Positions 1-11,167 of a stretch of DNA of 64,000 nucleotides are shown in pieces. The stretch's first letter is position 1, and every line of letters starts with the position of its first letter. Position numbers and translations under genes: made by a program. A model generated the notes under the pieces. That model searched no databases. It had not been told where the DNA came from and saw only the letters and a list, made by a program, of their open reading frames with translations. Source of the stretch: CAADGL01 sp964643885 (GTDB lineage Bacteria; Planctomycetota; Phycisphaerae; UBA1845; Fen-1342); NCBI GenBank assembly GCA_964643885.1, contig CAZXUI010000016.1:1-64000 (forward strand), written 5' to 3'.

Positions 1-71
1 ACTGCAACCAGGACGGGGACGTGACGTTCCGCGACGTGGCGGAATTGCTGGCGTATTTGCAGGATGATTGA
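1..71 (+). CDS. C-terminal tail of a secreted protein with dockerin-like EF-hand motif (partial)
   Basis: Reading from base 3 gives 22 codons and then TGA at 69-71. The peptide begins CNQDGDVTFRDVAELLAYL. The D-x-D-G-D-V-x-F-x-D spacing is an EF-hand/dockerin-like calcium loop, followed by a short helix. The tails of the proteins at 34583-35356 and 35613-37238 have the same layout. Only the last residues lie in the window, so the body of the protein is unknown. It is probably an extracellular protein, inferred from the tail alone. Confidence 0.6.
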   Translation, partial: CNQDGDVTFRDVAELLAYLQDD

Positions 72-125
72 CCCCTCGCCGCCGGGTCGTGGATCAAAAG
101 ACCAGTTGGTGCGTCAAGGCCAATT

Positions 126-145
126 GGTGCGTCGAGGGACGCACC
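126..145. repeat. Palindromic repeat, GGTGCGTC stem
   Basis: GGTGCGTC, loop GAGG, GACGCACC: a perfect 8-bp stem directly after the uvrA stop codon. The same palindrome recurs at 62665-62684, and in inverted form around 37420-37440. It could act as a 3'-end hairpin for uvrA, but no U-run follows directly, so a terminator role is unproven. Confidence 0.75.
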
Positions 146-3042
<2,897 letters not shown>

Positions 3043-3245
3043 GTCGCTCCCTGGGCGCGGCCGCTGGTCGTCGGTGCGCGGCGCGCCGAGCCCCCTAGTG
3101 TACCAGAAATGGGTCTTGGTACCCGGTTTGGAATCGGCAAAGCGGCGGAATATGGCCAGAAAAGGGGGTCGCGCGGGTTCCGTGCGGGGTTTCGGAGCAG
3201 TGTCGGGCAGTTATCAGACGGCGGGGGGAGCGGAAAGCGGTTCCG

Positions 3246-3361
3246 CTGCCCCTTCGGGGCAGAAAAGGGAATGGGGGCCGGGTGTCCACGGGTTCCGCCT
3301 GCCAGGCTGGCGCCGGGCTCGCTGCACCCGTGGCAACAATCCGCGGCCCCTTCGGGGCCGG
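3246..3361. repeat. Compound palindromic repeat with TTC-loop hairpins
   Basis: In the 335-bp space between uvrA and the next gene there is a CTGCCCC-TTC-GGGGCAG hairpin (3246-3262), a long-range inverted pair CCACGGGT (3286-3293) / ACCCGTGG (3326-3333), and a GGCCCC-TTC-GGGGCC hairpin (3345-3359). The second and third elements occur together again, in the same order, at 62564-62640. That marks them as one dispersed element. Confidence 0.65.
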
Positions 3362-3377
3362 CGCGACGGAGGGCTGA

Positions 3378-3938
3378 TCAGGGATAGAAGCGCGTGCCGT
3401 CGACGTCGACGATGAGCACGGCGCGCAGGCCGGGCACGTGAGCGGCCTCGACGAAGGCGGTCGTGTCGGCCAGGAACGTGCCGCCCTCGAAGGTGGCCTC
3501 CACCATGGCCGCACCGTCCACGAGGCGGACCTCGTCGATGCTCAGCGGCCAGTGGCCGTCGAGCGGCAGTCCGGCGGTGTGAACGAGGCCGACGACGATG
3601 CCGTGATCGAGGTCGGGGCAGGGGCCGAGCTCGGGGGCGGCGCGTGCGGCGGCTTTCCAGTCGTCTTCGTTGCGCACCTGGAGCAGGGCGAGTCGCGCGT
3701 TGAGCGGGCGGCAGATGCTCGCGAGTGCGGCCGGGTCGCGGACGACGGCGCGGCGGATGTCGGCGGGCTTGAGCGGAGTGGCGGATTCGAGCTGCCGGGC
3801 GTGGATGAGACGGGTGCGCTGCCACGCGGCGCATGAGGTGGTGGCGGCGGTCGCGAGTATCGCGGCGGCGAGCAATGCGCAGCGTGCGCGGCCGCTGAGG
3901 GGATGCGGAGGCGATTGCTTGCGGAACCCCAGCGCCAC
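3378..3938 (-). CDS. Hypothetical secreted or lipid-anchored protein
   Basis: This 186-residue protein is not recognised. Its N-terminus has a basic stretch, then a hydrophobic segment (ALLAAAILATAATTSC, about residues 21-36) that looks like an export signal with an imperfect lipobox at Cys36. The rest is a small soluble domain with alternating strands, ending ...VLIVDVDGTRFYP. The motif LKPADIRRA near residue 55 resembles LKPADIQRA in the lipoprotein at 19347-20660, which may be a shared short motif or coincidence. It is convergent with nothing nearby and is separated from uvrA by repeat DNA and from ald by a divergent intergenic space of 86 bp. Confidence 0.6.
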   Translation of the reverse strand: MALGFRKQSPPHPLSGRARCALLAAAILATAATTSCAAWQRTRLIHARQLESATPLKPADIRRAVVRDPAALASICRPLNARLALLQVRNEDDWKAAARAAPELGPCPDLDHGIVVGLVHTAGLPLDGHWPLSIDEVRLVDGAAMVEATFEGGTFLADTTAFVEAAHVPGLRAVLIVDVDGTRFYP

Positions 3939-4024
3939 GCGTAAGCTCCGTTTTCCGGCAGGGCGCGATCCGGGCCCGGCCCGGGTCTATATCGACCATC
4001 GGATCCCTGTTCAGGAGTTGCGGG

Positions 4025-5131
4025 ATGCTTGTTGGGGTGCCCAAAGAGATCAAGCCGCACGAGTACCGCGTGGCGATCACGCCGGCGGGTGTGGAGCAGT
4101 TGAAGCGCAGCGGGCACGGCGTGATCGTGGAGCGTGGGGCAGGGATCGGCTCTGGGATTCCGGACGAGGATTATCAGGCATACGGGGCTCAGATCGCGGA
4201 TTCGCCGGACGAGGTCTTCGCCGAGGCGGACCTGATCTGCAAGGTGAAGGAGCCGCTGCCGGAGGAGATTCGGCGGGTTCGCGAAGGGCAGGTGGTCTTC
4301 ACCTATTTCCACTTCGCGGCGAGCCGCGAGTTGACGCTGGGAGTGCAGCAGAGCGGCTGCGTGGCGATTGCCTACGAGACGATCGAGGACAGCGAGGGTC
4401 GGCTTCCGCTGCTGACGCCGATGAGCGAAGTGGCGGGCAAGATGAGCATCCAGGAGGGGGCCAAGTACCTGGAGAAGCCGATGGAGGGGCGCGGGATTCT
4501 GCTGGGCGGGATTCCGGGTGTCGAGCCGGCGCGGGTGCTGATTCTGGGCGGCGGGATCGTCGGGACGTGTGCGGCGAAGGTCGCGGCGGGACTCGGTGCG
4601 GACGTTTGCATCATGGACATCGACCTGTACCGGTTGCGGTACCTGTCGGACACGATGCCCGCGAACGTGACGACGGTGTTCAGTACGCCGGAGGCGATTC
4701 GGCGGCACCTGGCGGAGGCGGACCTGGTCATCGGCGCCGTGCTGATTCCCGGGGCGCGCTGCCCGATGCTCGTGCCGCGCAGCTATCTCTCGCTGATGAA
4801 GCAGGGGGCGGTGATCGTCGACGTGGGCGTGGACCAGGGCGGCTGCTGCGAAACGACGCGGCCGACGACGCACGGCGACCCGATCTACGTCATCGACGGC
4901 GTCGTACACTATGGTGTGGCGAACATGCCGGGAGCGGTGGGGCGGACGAGCACGTTCGGTCTGACGAATGCGACGATGCCCTACCTGCTGAAGCTGGCGA
5001 ACCTGGGTTGGCGCAAGGCGTGCGAGCTGGACCCGGGCCTCGCGCTGGGGGTCAACATCGCCGGCGGAAAGATCACGAACCGGCCGGTCGCAGAAGCGTT
5101 CGAACTGCCGTACACGCCGATGGCATCGTAG
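4025..5131 (+). CDS. ald: Alanine dehydrogenase
   Basis: Catalyses NAD-dependent oxidative deamination of L-alanine to pyruvate and ammonium in the cytoplasm, and the reverse reaction. At 368 residues it has the usual family length. It opens with the family N-terminus MLVGVPKEIKPHEYRVA. The substrate-site residues Lys75 (KVKEP) and His96 (YFHFA) are present. The NAD-binding glycine loop GGGIVGT lies near residue 174, and the DVGVDQGG and HYGVANMPGAVGRTST motifs follow. An AGGAG ribosome site lies about 7 nt before the ATG. It is probably monocistronic, because the next gene follows after 226 bp that contain a repeat remnant. Confidence 0.95.
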   Translation: MLVGVPKEIKPHEYRVAITPAGVEQLKRSGHGVIVERGAGIGSGIPDEDYQAYGAQIADSPDEVFAEADLICKVKEPLPEEIRRVREGQVVFTYFHFAASRELTLGVQQSGCVAIAYETIEDSEGRLPLLTPMSEVAGKMSIQEGAKYLEKPMEGRGILLGGIPGVEPARVLILGGGIVGTCAAKVAAGLGADVCIMDIDLYRLRYLSDTMPANVTTVFSTPEAIRRHLAEADLVIGAVLIPGARCPMLVPRSYLSLMKQGAVIVDVGVDQGGCCETTRPTTHGDPIYVIDGVVHYGVANMPGAVGRTSTFGLTNATMPYLLKLANLGWRKACELDPGLALGVNIAGGKITNRPVAEAFELPYTPMAS

Positions 5132-5154
5132 TGAAGAATATGGGCGTGCCTGTC

Positions 5155-5208
5155 CGCGAATTCCCACCAGGACCAAACGATCGGCGCGATCGCCATCTTG
5201 GACGAGAA
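5155..5208. repeat. Truncated copy of a dispersed ~107-bp element (copy A)
   Basis: This stretch (ATTCCCACCAGGACC... CGATCGCCATCTTGGACGAG) matches the first half of the longer copies at 57965-58071 and 62420-62525 in the same orientation. The second half is missing here. Little else is visible in the space between ald and the next gene. Confidence 0.7.
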
Positions 5209-5357
5209 CCGGCCGGTGCCGCCGACGCGAACCGCCGTCGGCCGGGCGCCCGCACGTTTTCCGGAGCAACCGAATCGAAGGCGAGCCGGGAGTGGATCGG
5301 CCGCGTTTTGGCGGTAACTGAGCCGCGGCCGGCCGGCCGTGGGCAGGGATGTGGATC

Positions 5358-6746
5358 ATGAGGAAGTGGATCTGGGTGTTGCTGGCGGTAGGGGCGGTGG
5401 CTGCGTCGTGGTGGTACGTGCGCACATACGTTCGGGTGACGCCGCCGTGGATGCAGCCGAAGTTCGGAAAGATCGACCGGGGAGACATTCGCGTGCCGGT
5501 GACGGCGTCGGGGCTGGTGGAGCCGCACGAGCGGATCGAGATCAAGAGCGAAGCATCGGGGGAGGTGATCAGCATTCCGGTGGTGGAGGGGAGCTACATC
5601 CGGGTGGGCGACGTGCTGTGCGAGCTGGACCCGGACGACGAGGAGCGGAACGTCGACCGGGCGCAGGCGGCGCTGGACCGCGTGGAGGCGCTTCTGGCGC
5701 AGGCGAAGGTGGCGGTGCTGCGGGCGAAGGAGAACGTGAATATCGCCGAGGCGCGCCTGGCGGAGTATCGGGCTCAGGAGGAACTGACACGGATCGACTA
5801 CGAGGAGGAGCTGCGCCTGTTTCAGAAGGGGATTGGGTCTGCGTCCGCGTTTGGTTTGCAGACGAAGAAGGCGCGCTTTGATACGGCCGTTGCCCAGGTC
5901 AAAGCAGCGGAGTCCGCCGTAGTCAACGCGCAGCACGACATCGCGGATGCCGAAGCGCAGGTCGCCAACCAGGAGGCGAATGTCCGCGAGGCGACCAAGG
6001 CGCTGGAGGATGCCCAGAAGCGCCTGCGCGAGACGAAGATCATCTCGAAGCTCGACGGGATCGTCACCGAGGTGCGCGTCAGCGTCGGCACGCTGGTTCA
6101 GTCGGGCACACAGAACGCCTTCAGCGGCGGAACGGTGCTGATGACGGTCGCGGATCTGAGCCGGATGAAAGTCGTGGCGCGCGTGGATGAGGCGGACTAC
6201 GGCGCCGTGCGGAGCATCTCGCCGATCGACGCCCTGCCGGAAGTGGAGGAGCTGCGCTCGGCCGCCCAGCGCGAGGCGGAGGCCATCGCGGCCCGCGGGG
6301 GAAAGGTGAAGATCACCGTGGACGCGTTCCGGGACGAGGAGTTCGAAGGAGAGATCGAGCGGGTGGAGCCGCAGGGGCGGCTGAACGCCGGCTCGGCGAT
6401 CATCCAGTTCAACGTGCACGTCAACGTGACGGACGAGAAGCGGTACATGCTTCCGCTCGGCACGCAGGCGCAGGTCGAGTTCACCGTTCAAAGCGCGCAG
6501 AACGTGCTGCGTGTGCCGGCCGAGGCGGTCAAGAGCTTCCAGGAGGCCAAGGGCGTGTGGCTGCGGGTGCCGCCCGCGGCGGGCAGCGGCGAGCAGCTCG
6601 GCAAGCGGTTCGTGCCCTGCCGCTTCGGCATCACGGACGGCGAGTTCACGGAAGTCGTGGACGTGCTCGGCGGCGGGGAGCTGAAGGAAGGTCAGGAAGT
6701 GTACACGGCCCGCATTCCGAGCGACGATGGAGAGGAACGCGACTAG
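5358..6746 (+). CDS. MacA/HlyD-type periplasmic adaptor protein
   Basis: A membrane-fusion adaptor links an inner-membrane transporter to the outer envelope. It has an N-terminal membrane anchor (WIWVLLAVGAVAASWWYV), then a lipoyl/barrel-type segment (VPVTASGLVEPHERIEIKSE), and a long Ala/Gln/Glu-rich coiled-coil hairpin at about residues 90-255. The second lipoyl half follows (KLDGIVTEVRVSVGTLVQSG), and then beta-barrel domains. The length of about 462 residues suits MacA-type adaptors. ATG 5358 has an AGGG upstream at good spacing; an in-frame ATG at 5349 is the alternative. The ABC ATPase starts 65 bp downstream, so the two probably form one transport operon. Confidence 0.85.
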   Translation: MRKWIWVLLAVGAVAASWWYVRTYVRVTPPWMQPKFGKIDRGDIRVPVTASGLVEPHERIEIKSEASGEVISIPVVEGSYIRVGDVLCELDPDDEERNVDRAQAALDRVEALLAQAKVAVLRAKENVNIAEARLAEYRAQEELTRIDYEEELRLFQKGIGSASAFGLQTKKARFDTAVAQVKAAESAVVNAQHDIADAEAQVANQEANVREATKALEDAQKRLRETKIISKLDGIVTEVRVSVGTLVQSGTQNAFSGGTVLMTVADLSRMKVVARVDEADYGAVRSISPIDALPEVEELRSAAQREAEAIAARGGKVKITVDAFRDEEFEGEIERVEPQGRLNAGSAIIQFNVHVNVTDEKRYMLPLGTQAQVEFTVQSAQNVLRVPAEAVKSFQEAKGVWLRVPPAAGSGEQLGKRFVPCRFGITDGEFTEVVDVLGGGELKEGQEVYTARIPSDDGEERD

Positions 6747-6811
6747 CGGCGGGCGGCGCGCGGCCGGGCGGGAGCGCGCTTGCGCGAAAGCGGTGTGAGG
6801 GCAGGACCGAC

Positions 6812-7972
6812 GTGGCGCTGATCGAGGTTCGCAAGTTGACCAAGCTCTATCGCATGGGCGACTCGGTCGTGCGCGCGCTGGACGGGGTGGACCTGACAAT
6901 CGAGAGCGGCGAGTTCGTGGCGCTGATCGGCCCGTCGGGCAGCGGCAAGAGCACGATGATGCACCTGCTGGGATGCCTGGACCGGCCGACGTCGGGCAAG
7001 TACTTCCTCAACGGCCAGGACGTCGGGCGGCTCTCGGACCGGGCCCTGGCGGCGCTGCGGAACAAGTCGATCGGCTTCGTCTTCCAGACGTTCAACCTGA
7101 TCAACCGCACCACCGCGGTCGACAACGTCGCGGTGCCGATGTTCTACGCCCGCAAGTCGAACACGCGCGGGCCGGCCCGCAAGGCGCTCGAGCAGGTCGG
7201 TCTGGCGCATCGTGCCAGGCACCGGCCGAACGAGCTCTCGGGCGGCGAGCGGCAGCGGGTGGCCATCGCGCGGGCGATCGTGAACGATCCGGTGCTGCTG
7301 CTGGCGGACGAGCCCACCGGCAATCTGGATACGAAGACCGGCGAGCAGATCATGCAGGTCTTTCACGACCTGAACGCACAGGGCGTGACGATCGTGCTGG
7401 TGACGCACGAGCCGGACATCGCCATCCAGGCCAAGCGGATCGTCGCGATGCGAGACGGGCGGATCGTCTCCGACCGGCCGGCGGACGAGGTGCGGGCGGA
7501 GATGGGTCTGACGGCGGTCAGCCCGGCCGCGCGCGTGTCGATGTATGACGTAGCGCCGGCCGGCAGGGAGCAGCCGCCGGCCGCGGCCCGCAGCGAGGAG
7601 CCGGCCGAGCCGCCGCGGCTGGCGCGGGGGGCGACGGCGTCGTTGGTGCTGGGGGCGATCGGGCCGCTGCTGGTGATCGGCGCCGTGCTGGCGGTGCTGG
7701 CCGTGCAGGACCAGTTCGACCGGACAGCCCGCGTTCAGCCTCGGCCGGTGATGATCGCCGGTTCGGCGGCGGCGCTGGGCCTGGTGCTGGCCTTCGTGAC
7801 GGGGATCACGGCGGTGTGGTGGGGGCGGGGGGTGCTGCGGCGGATTCAGCAGGAGCCGGGGAACTGGTTGGGGGCCAGGCGGGCCCGGGCGGCGGTGGTT
7901 TTGGGGGGATTGGCGATCCTGGCGCCGTTCCTGATCGTCGTTGCGAGCCAGGTGATGGCTCGCGGTGGGTGA
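6812..7972 (+). CDS. MacB/LolD-type ABC transporter ATPase with a C-terminal three-helix membrane tail
   Basis: The ATPase domain (about residues 1-230) is complete: Walker A GPSGSGKST at 40-48, Q-loop FVFQTFNL, signature LSGGERQRVAIARA, Walker B LLLADEPTGN, and the switch His in VTHEPD. This is the MacB/LolD/FtsE class that normally works with a FtsX/MacB permease. Here a linker rich in Ala/Pro/Glu leads to three predicted membrane segments (about 275-300, 312-335 and 360-382). No MacB periplasmic or FtsX domain is present, and no permease gene follows. The GTG at 6812 is chosen because the ATPase fold begins right there (VALIEVRKLTKLY) after a GAGGGCAGG sequence. It presumably pairs with the adaptor upstream. 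Confidence 0.88.
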   Translation: MALIEVRKLTKLYRMGDSVVRALDGVDLTIESGEFVALIGPSGSGKSTMMHLLGCLDRPTSGKYFLNGQDVGRLSDRALAALRNKSIGFVFQTFNLINRTTAVDNVAVPMFYARKSNTRGPARKALEQVGLAHRARHRPNELSGGERQRVAIARAIVNDPVLLLADEPTGNLDTKTGEQIMQVFHDLNAQGVTIVLVTHEPDIAIQAKRIVAMRDGRIVSDRPADEVRAEMGLTAVSPAARVSMYDVAPAGREQPPAAARSEEPAEPPRLARGATASLVLGAIGPLLVIGAVLAVLAVQDQFDRTARVQPRPVMIAGSAAALGLVLAFVTGITAVWWGRGVLRRIQQEPGNWLGARRARAAVVLGGLAILAPFLIVVASQVMARGG

Positions 7973-8063
7973 TCTAAGCTTTTTTTCTGAAACGAGTTAT
8001 GGGTTTCGTGCGGGGGGCTTGGTCGAAGAATGGCGACGGGCCGGAGGCCCGTCGTCCAGTGAC

Positions 8064-8260
8064 CGGTCGGAGACCGGTCCCCCAAAGGGGCGAAGATCGG
8101 TCGGAGACCGGTCCCCCAAAGGGGCGAAGACCGGCCGGAGACCGGTCCCCCAAAGGGGCCAAGACCGGTCGGAGACCGGTCCCCCAAAGGGGCCAAGACC
8201 GGTCGGAGACCGGTCCCCCAAAGAGGCGAAGACCGGTCGGAGACCGGTCCCCCAAAGGGA
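8064..8260. repeat. 34-bp tandem repeat, 5.8 copies
   Basis: The unit begins CGGTCGGAGACCGGTCCCCC and continues AAAGGGG(C/A)(G/C)AAGAC. Copies start at 8064, 8098, 8132, 8166, 8200 and 8234. Each holds GACCGGTC-type palindromic halves around a 3-nt GGA spacer. Copies differ by one or two bases. There are no variable spacers, so it is not a CRISPR. It sits between the ABC gene end and the rpsO promoter. The same GACCGGTC module appears at 58148-58410 and near 61540. Confidence 0.95.
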
Positions 8261-8297
8261 TGTGGTAGCGGGCGGTGCGGCCGGGTGCGGGAATGCG

Positions 8298-8326
8298 TTG
8301 GCGGAGTGGCCGCGGGGGACTATACT
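8298..8326 (+). promoter_or_regulatory. Promoter of rpsO-pnp
   Basis: TTGGCG (8298-8303), a 17-bp spacer, then TATACT (8321-8326). The rpsO ATG is about 96 nt downstream, leaving room for a leader. In other bacteria S15 regulates its own mRNA through the leader; whether that happens here cannot be read from the sequence. Confidence 0.6.
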
Positions 8327-8422
8327 TCGCGAGTTCAAAAACCAGGCGGCGCTGGCTGGTCCCGGTGGGCCTGCCGGGCGGAAGGCTGGCGCCGAACCCG
8401 AGTAAAGAGGAGAAGCCAGGCC

Positions 8423-8692
8423 ATGCCCATTCAGTCCGAGCAGAAGCAGGAAATCGTCAAGCAGCACCGTCGGCACGACGGCGACACGGGGTCGGCGGAG
8501 GTTCAGGTCGCGCTGCTGACGCAGCGGATCCAGCAGCTCACGGAACATCTGCGGACGCACAAGAAGGACCACTCGTCGCGCCGCGGGCTGCTGAAGATGG
8601 TCGGCAAGCGGGCCGCCCTGCTGAAGTATCTGGCCGCAGACAAGCGTGAGCGCTATCTGGAAACGATCGCCAAGCTCGGGCTGCGCAAGTAA
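8423..8692 (+). CDS. rpsO: 30S ribosomal protein S15
   Basis: At 89 residues this is the standard S15 length. The signature GDTGSAEVQVALLTQRI (about residues 22-38), the HKKDHSSRRGLL segment and the C-terminal RYLETIAKLGLRK are all canonical. S15 binds 16S rRNA in the central domain of the small subunit. AAAGAGGAG lies upstream of the ATG at good spacing. The next gene is pnp, the widely conserved rpsO-pnp order, about 207 bp downstream. Confidence 0.97.
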   Translation: MPIQSEQKQEIVKQHRRHDGDTGSAEVQVALLTQRIQQLTEHLRTHKKDHSSRRGLLKMVGKRAALLKYLAADKRERYLETIAKLGLRK

Positions 8693-8899
8693 GCAGGCGT
8701 TTGCAGTCGGCGGGTCGGGAGGCTTGCACGCGTTTCATGCCGCGGCGCGGGTGCGCCCAGCGTGCATGGCGGCCGGCCGGGGAGGCGGCCGTCGGCGTGC
8801 GAGCAGCGCGAAGCGGGCGGCGGCGGCGGCGAGCCGGAGCAGCGGAACAAGAGTGTAACGGTTGGAAGAAGGCAAGAAGGAAGAAGGCAAGGACAAGAA

Positions 8900-11008
8900 A
8901 TGACGTTCAAGGTAGAGCGCCAGGTAGGCGCACATGTGTTGTCGATCGAGGTTGGGAAACTCGCACTTCAGGCTCACGGGGCGGCACTGGTTCGGTATGG
9001 CGACAACGTCGTGCTCGGCACGGTGGTGACCGGCACACCTCGGCCGGGGATCGACTTTTTCCCGCTGTCGGTCGACTATCGCGAGAAGATGTCGGCCGCG
9101 GGCAAGTTTCCGGGCGGCTTTTTCAAGCGCGAGGGCCGGCCGACGACCAAGGAGATTCTCACTGCGCGGATGATCGACCGGCCGCTGCGGCCGCTGTTCC
9201 CGTCCGGGTTCATGGATGAGGTGCAGATCCAGGTGATGGTTCTGAGCAGCGATGCGCAGACGGACCCGGACACGATCGCGTTCGTCTCGGCGGCGGGGGC
9301 GCTGGCGGTTTCGCCGCTGCCGTTCGACGGGCCGGTCGCGTCGGTTCGCGTGGGGCGGATCGAGGGCGAGTACGTGATCAACCCGACGCTCGAGCAGCTC
9401 GAGCAGTCGGACATGGACGTGGTGGTGGCGGGTCATCGCGAGGCGGTGACGATGATCGAGGTAGGCGCCAAGGAAGTGCCCGAAGAGGAGGTCGCCGACG
9501 CGATCGAGTTCGGGCACAAGCACGGCGTTCTGCCGATCTGCGAGATGCTGTCGGAATTGAAGAAGCACGCGGGGCGGCCTTCGACCTGGGAGCGGCCGGA
9601 GCGCGACCAGAAGCTGATCGACGAGATTCGGGGCCGGGTCTGGGAGGCGTTCGCCGCGGCGCGGAGCATCAAGGGCAAGCAGGAGCGCAAGGCGGCGGTT
9701 CAAGAGGTGTACGAGAAAACGATCGAGCACTACTGCCCGCCCGACGAGCTCAAGCCCGCGCACAGCCCCCAGGAAATCCGAGGAATCATCTCCGAGATCG
9801 AGGAGCAGTACGTCCGCAAGCAGATTCTGGAGCATAGGTCGCGTTCGGACGGGCGCGGGCTGACGGAGCTGCGCGAGATTTCGTGCGAGGTGGGCTGGCT
9901 GCCGCGGGTGCACGGCTCTTCGCTGTTCCGCCGGGGCGAGACGCAGGCGATGGTGGTGACCACGCTGGGGACCGCCTCGGACGAGCAGATCATCGACGAA
10001 CTGGTCGAGGAGTACAGCAAGAAGTTCATGCTGCATTACAACTTCCCGCCCTTCTCGGTGGGTGAGGCGCGGCGGATCATGGGTCCGGGCCGGCGCGAGA
10101 TCGGCCACGGCGCCCTGGCCGAGCGCAGCCTGGAGCCGGTGCTGCCGAGCAAGGAGGAGTTCCCCTACACGGTCCGGCTGGTCAGCGACATCCTCGAGTC
10201 GAACGGGTCGAGCTCGATGGCGACCGTGTGCGGCGGGTCGCTAAGCCTGATGGACGCGGGCGTGCCGATCAAGGCGGCCGTCGCGGGCATCTCGGTCGGG
10301 CTGGTCGAAGAGGGCGACAAGCACGTTCTGCTGGCCGACATCCTGGGCGAGGAAGACGGCTTCGGCGACATGGATTTCAAGGTGGCCGGCACGCGGCGGG
10401 GCGTGACGGGCGTGCAGCTCGACATCAAGACGCGCGGGCTGCGGTTCCACATCATGCGGGACGCGATGAAGCTGGCCCGCGAGTGCCGGATGAAGATCCT
10501 GGACATCATGGACAAGACGATCTCGGCCCCGCGGCCGGAGATCAGCGAGTACGCCCCGCGGCTGATCACGATGAAGATCAACCCGGAGAAGATCGGCAAG
10601 CTGATCGGTCCGGGTGGCAAGTCGATCCGTGCGATCCAGGCGGAGACGGGTGCTCAGATCGATATCGAGGACGACGGGACGGTGTTCATCGCCTGTCCGT
10701 CGGCCGAGGGCGCCCGCCGGGCCCAGGAGATCGTCTCGCGGATGACGGAGGAGATCCAGGTGGGGCGGATCTACGAGGGCAAGGTCATCAGCATCAAGGA
10801 TTTCGGCGCGTTCGTTGAGCTTCAGGAGGGCCAGGACGGGCTGGTCCACATCAGCGAACTGGACGATGCCTACGTCCGCTCGGTGACGGACGTGGTGCGG
10901 ATCGGCGACATGGTCCGCGTGAAGGTCATCGCGATCGACGACCAGGGGCGGGTGAAGCTCTCCCGCAAGGCCGTGAAGCGCGAGGAAGCCCAGGCGGCGG
11001 CCAAGTAG
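8900..11008 (+). CDS. pnp: Polyribonucleotide nucleotidyltransferase (PNPase)
   Basis: A phosphorolytic 3'-5' exoribonuclease of RNA turnover, normally a trimer. It has two RNase PH domains: the first carries FKREGRPTTKEILTARMIDR, the second HGSSLFRRGETQAMVVTTLG and the FPPFSVGE region. A KH domain follows (MKINPEKIGKLIGPGGKSI, about residues 560-580), then an S1 domain (GRIYEGKVISIKDFGAFVEL). The length of 702 residues from ATG 8900 matches the family. The start is fixed by the canonical N-terminus (FKVERQVGAHVLSIEVGKLA) and an AAGGA site; the open frame extends further upstream but that part is not conserved. It is cotranscribed with rpsO. Confidence 0.97.
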   Translation: MTFKVERQVGAHVLSIEVGKLALQAHGAALVRYGDNVVLGTVVTGTPRPGIDFFPLSVDYREKMSAAGKFPGGFFKREGRPTTKEILTARMIDRPLRPLFPSGFMDEVQIQVMVLSSDAQTDPDTIAFVSAAGALAVSPLPFDGPVASVRVGRIEGEYVINPTLEQLEQSDMDVVVAGHREAVTMIEVGAKEVPEEEVADAIEFGHKHGVLPICEMLSELKKHAGRPSTWERPERDQKLIDEIRGRVWEAFAAARSIKGKQERKAAVQEVYEKTIEHYCPPDELKPAHSPQEIRGIISEIEEQYVRKQILEHRSRSDGRGLTELREISCEVGWLPRVHGSSLFRRGETQAMVVTTLGTASDEQIIDELVEEYSKKFMLHYNFPPFSVGEARRIMGPGRREIGHGALAERSLEPVLPSKEEFPYTVRLVSDILESNGSSSMATVCGGSLSLMDAGVPIKAAVAGISVGLVEEGDKHVLLADILGEEDGFGDMDFKVAGTRRGVTGVQLDIKTRGLRFHIMRDAMKLARECRMKILDIMDKTISAPRPEISEYAPRLITMKINPEKIGKLIGPGGKSIRAIQAETGAQIDIEDDGTVFIACPSAEGARRAQEIVSRMTEEIQVGRIYEGKVISIKDFGAFVELQEGQDGLVHISELDDAYVRSVTDVVRIGDMVRVKVIAIDDQGRVKLSRKAVKREEAQAAAK

Positions 11009-11079
11009 GGCCGGCCGTCCGCGTGGCGGGAGCGGGCCGCGGGTGCGGGGCGAACGTCCCCGTCTCCGCGGCCTGTCGT

Positions 11080-11107
11080 TTGTAAGCGTGGCGGCGGGTG
11101 ATAGAAT
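11080..11107 (+). promoter_or_regulatory. Promoter of the FHA-GAF histidine kinase gene
   Basis: TTGTAA (11080-11085), a 16-bp spacer and TAGAAT (11102-11107), about 60 bp before the GTG start at 11168. The -35 match is partial. Confidence 0.45.
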
Positions 11108-11167
11108 AGCGCGCAGCGAGCGCCAGTCGTCCAGCAGCCGTCAGCAATGGGCAACGCGGGGTAGTCA

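Noticed and set aside
1..71. Dockerin-like tails as evidence for a cellulosome
   Set aside because: No cohesin domain or glycoside hydrolase is present in the window; the tails alone do not show a cellulosome.
126..145. Rho-independent terminator of uvrA
   Set aside because: The stem is strong but is not followed directly by a T-run on the minus strand, and the same palindrome occurs away from gene ends.
8064..8260. Looks like a CRISPR array at first sight
   Set aside because: The 34-bp units follow one another directly with no variable spacers, the unit is internally palindromic, and no cas gene is present.
7997..8572. Open frames with repeated TGLRPV / DRSPTG text near 8.1 kb
   Set aside because: They are translations of the 34-bp tandem repeat and do not continue into any conserved domain.
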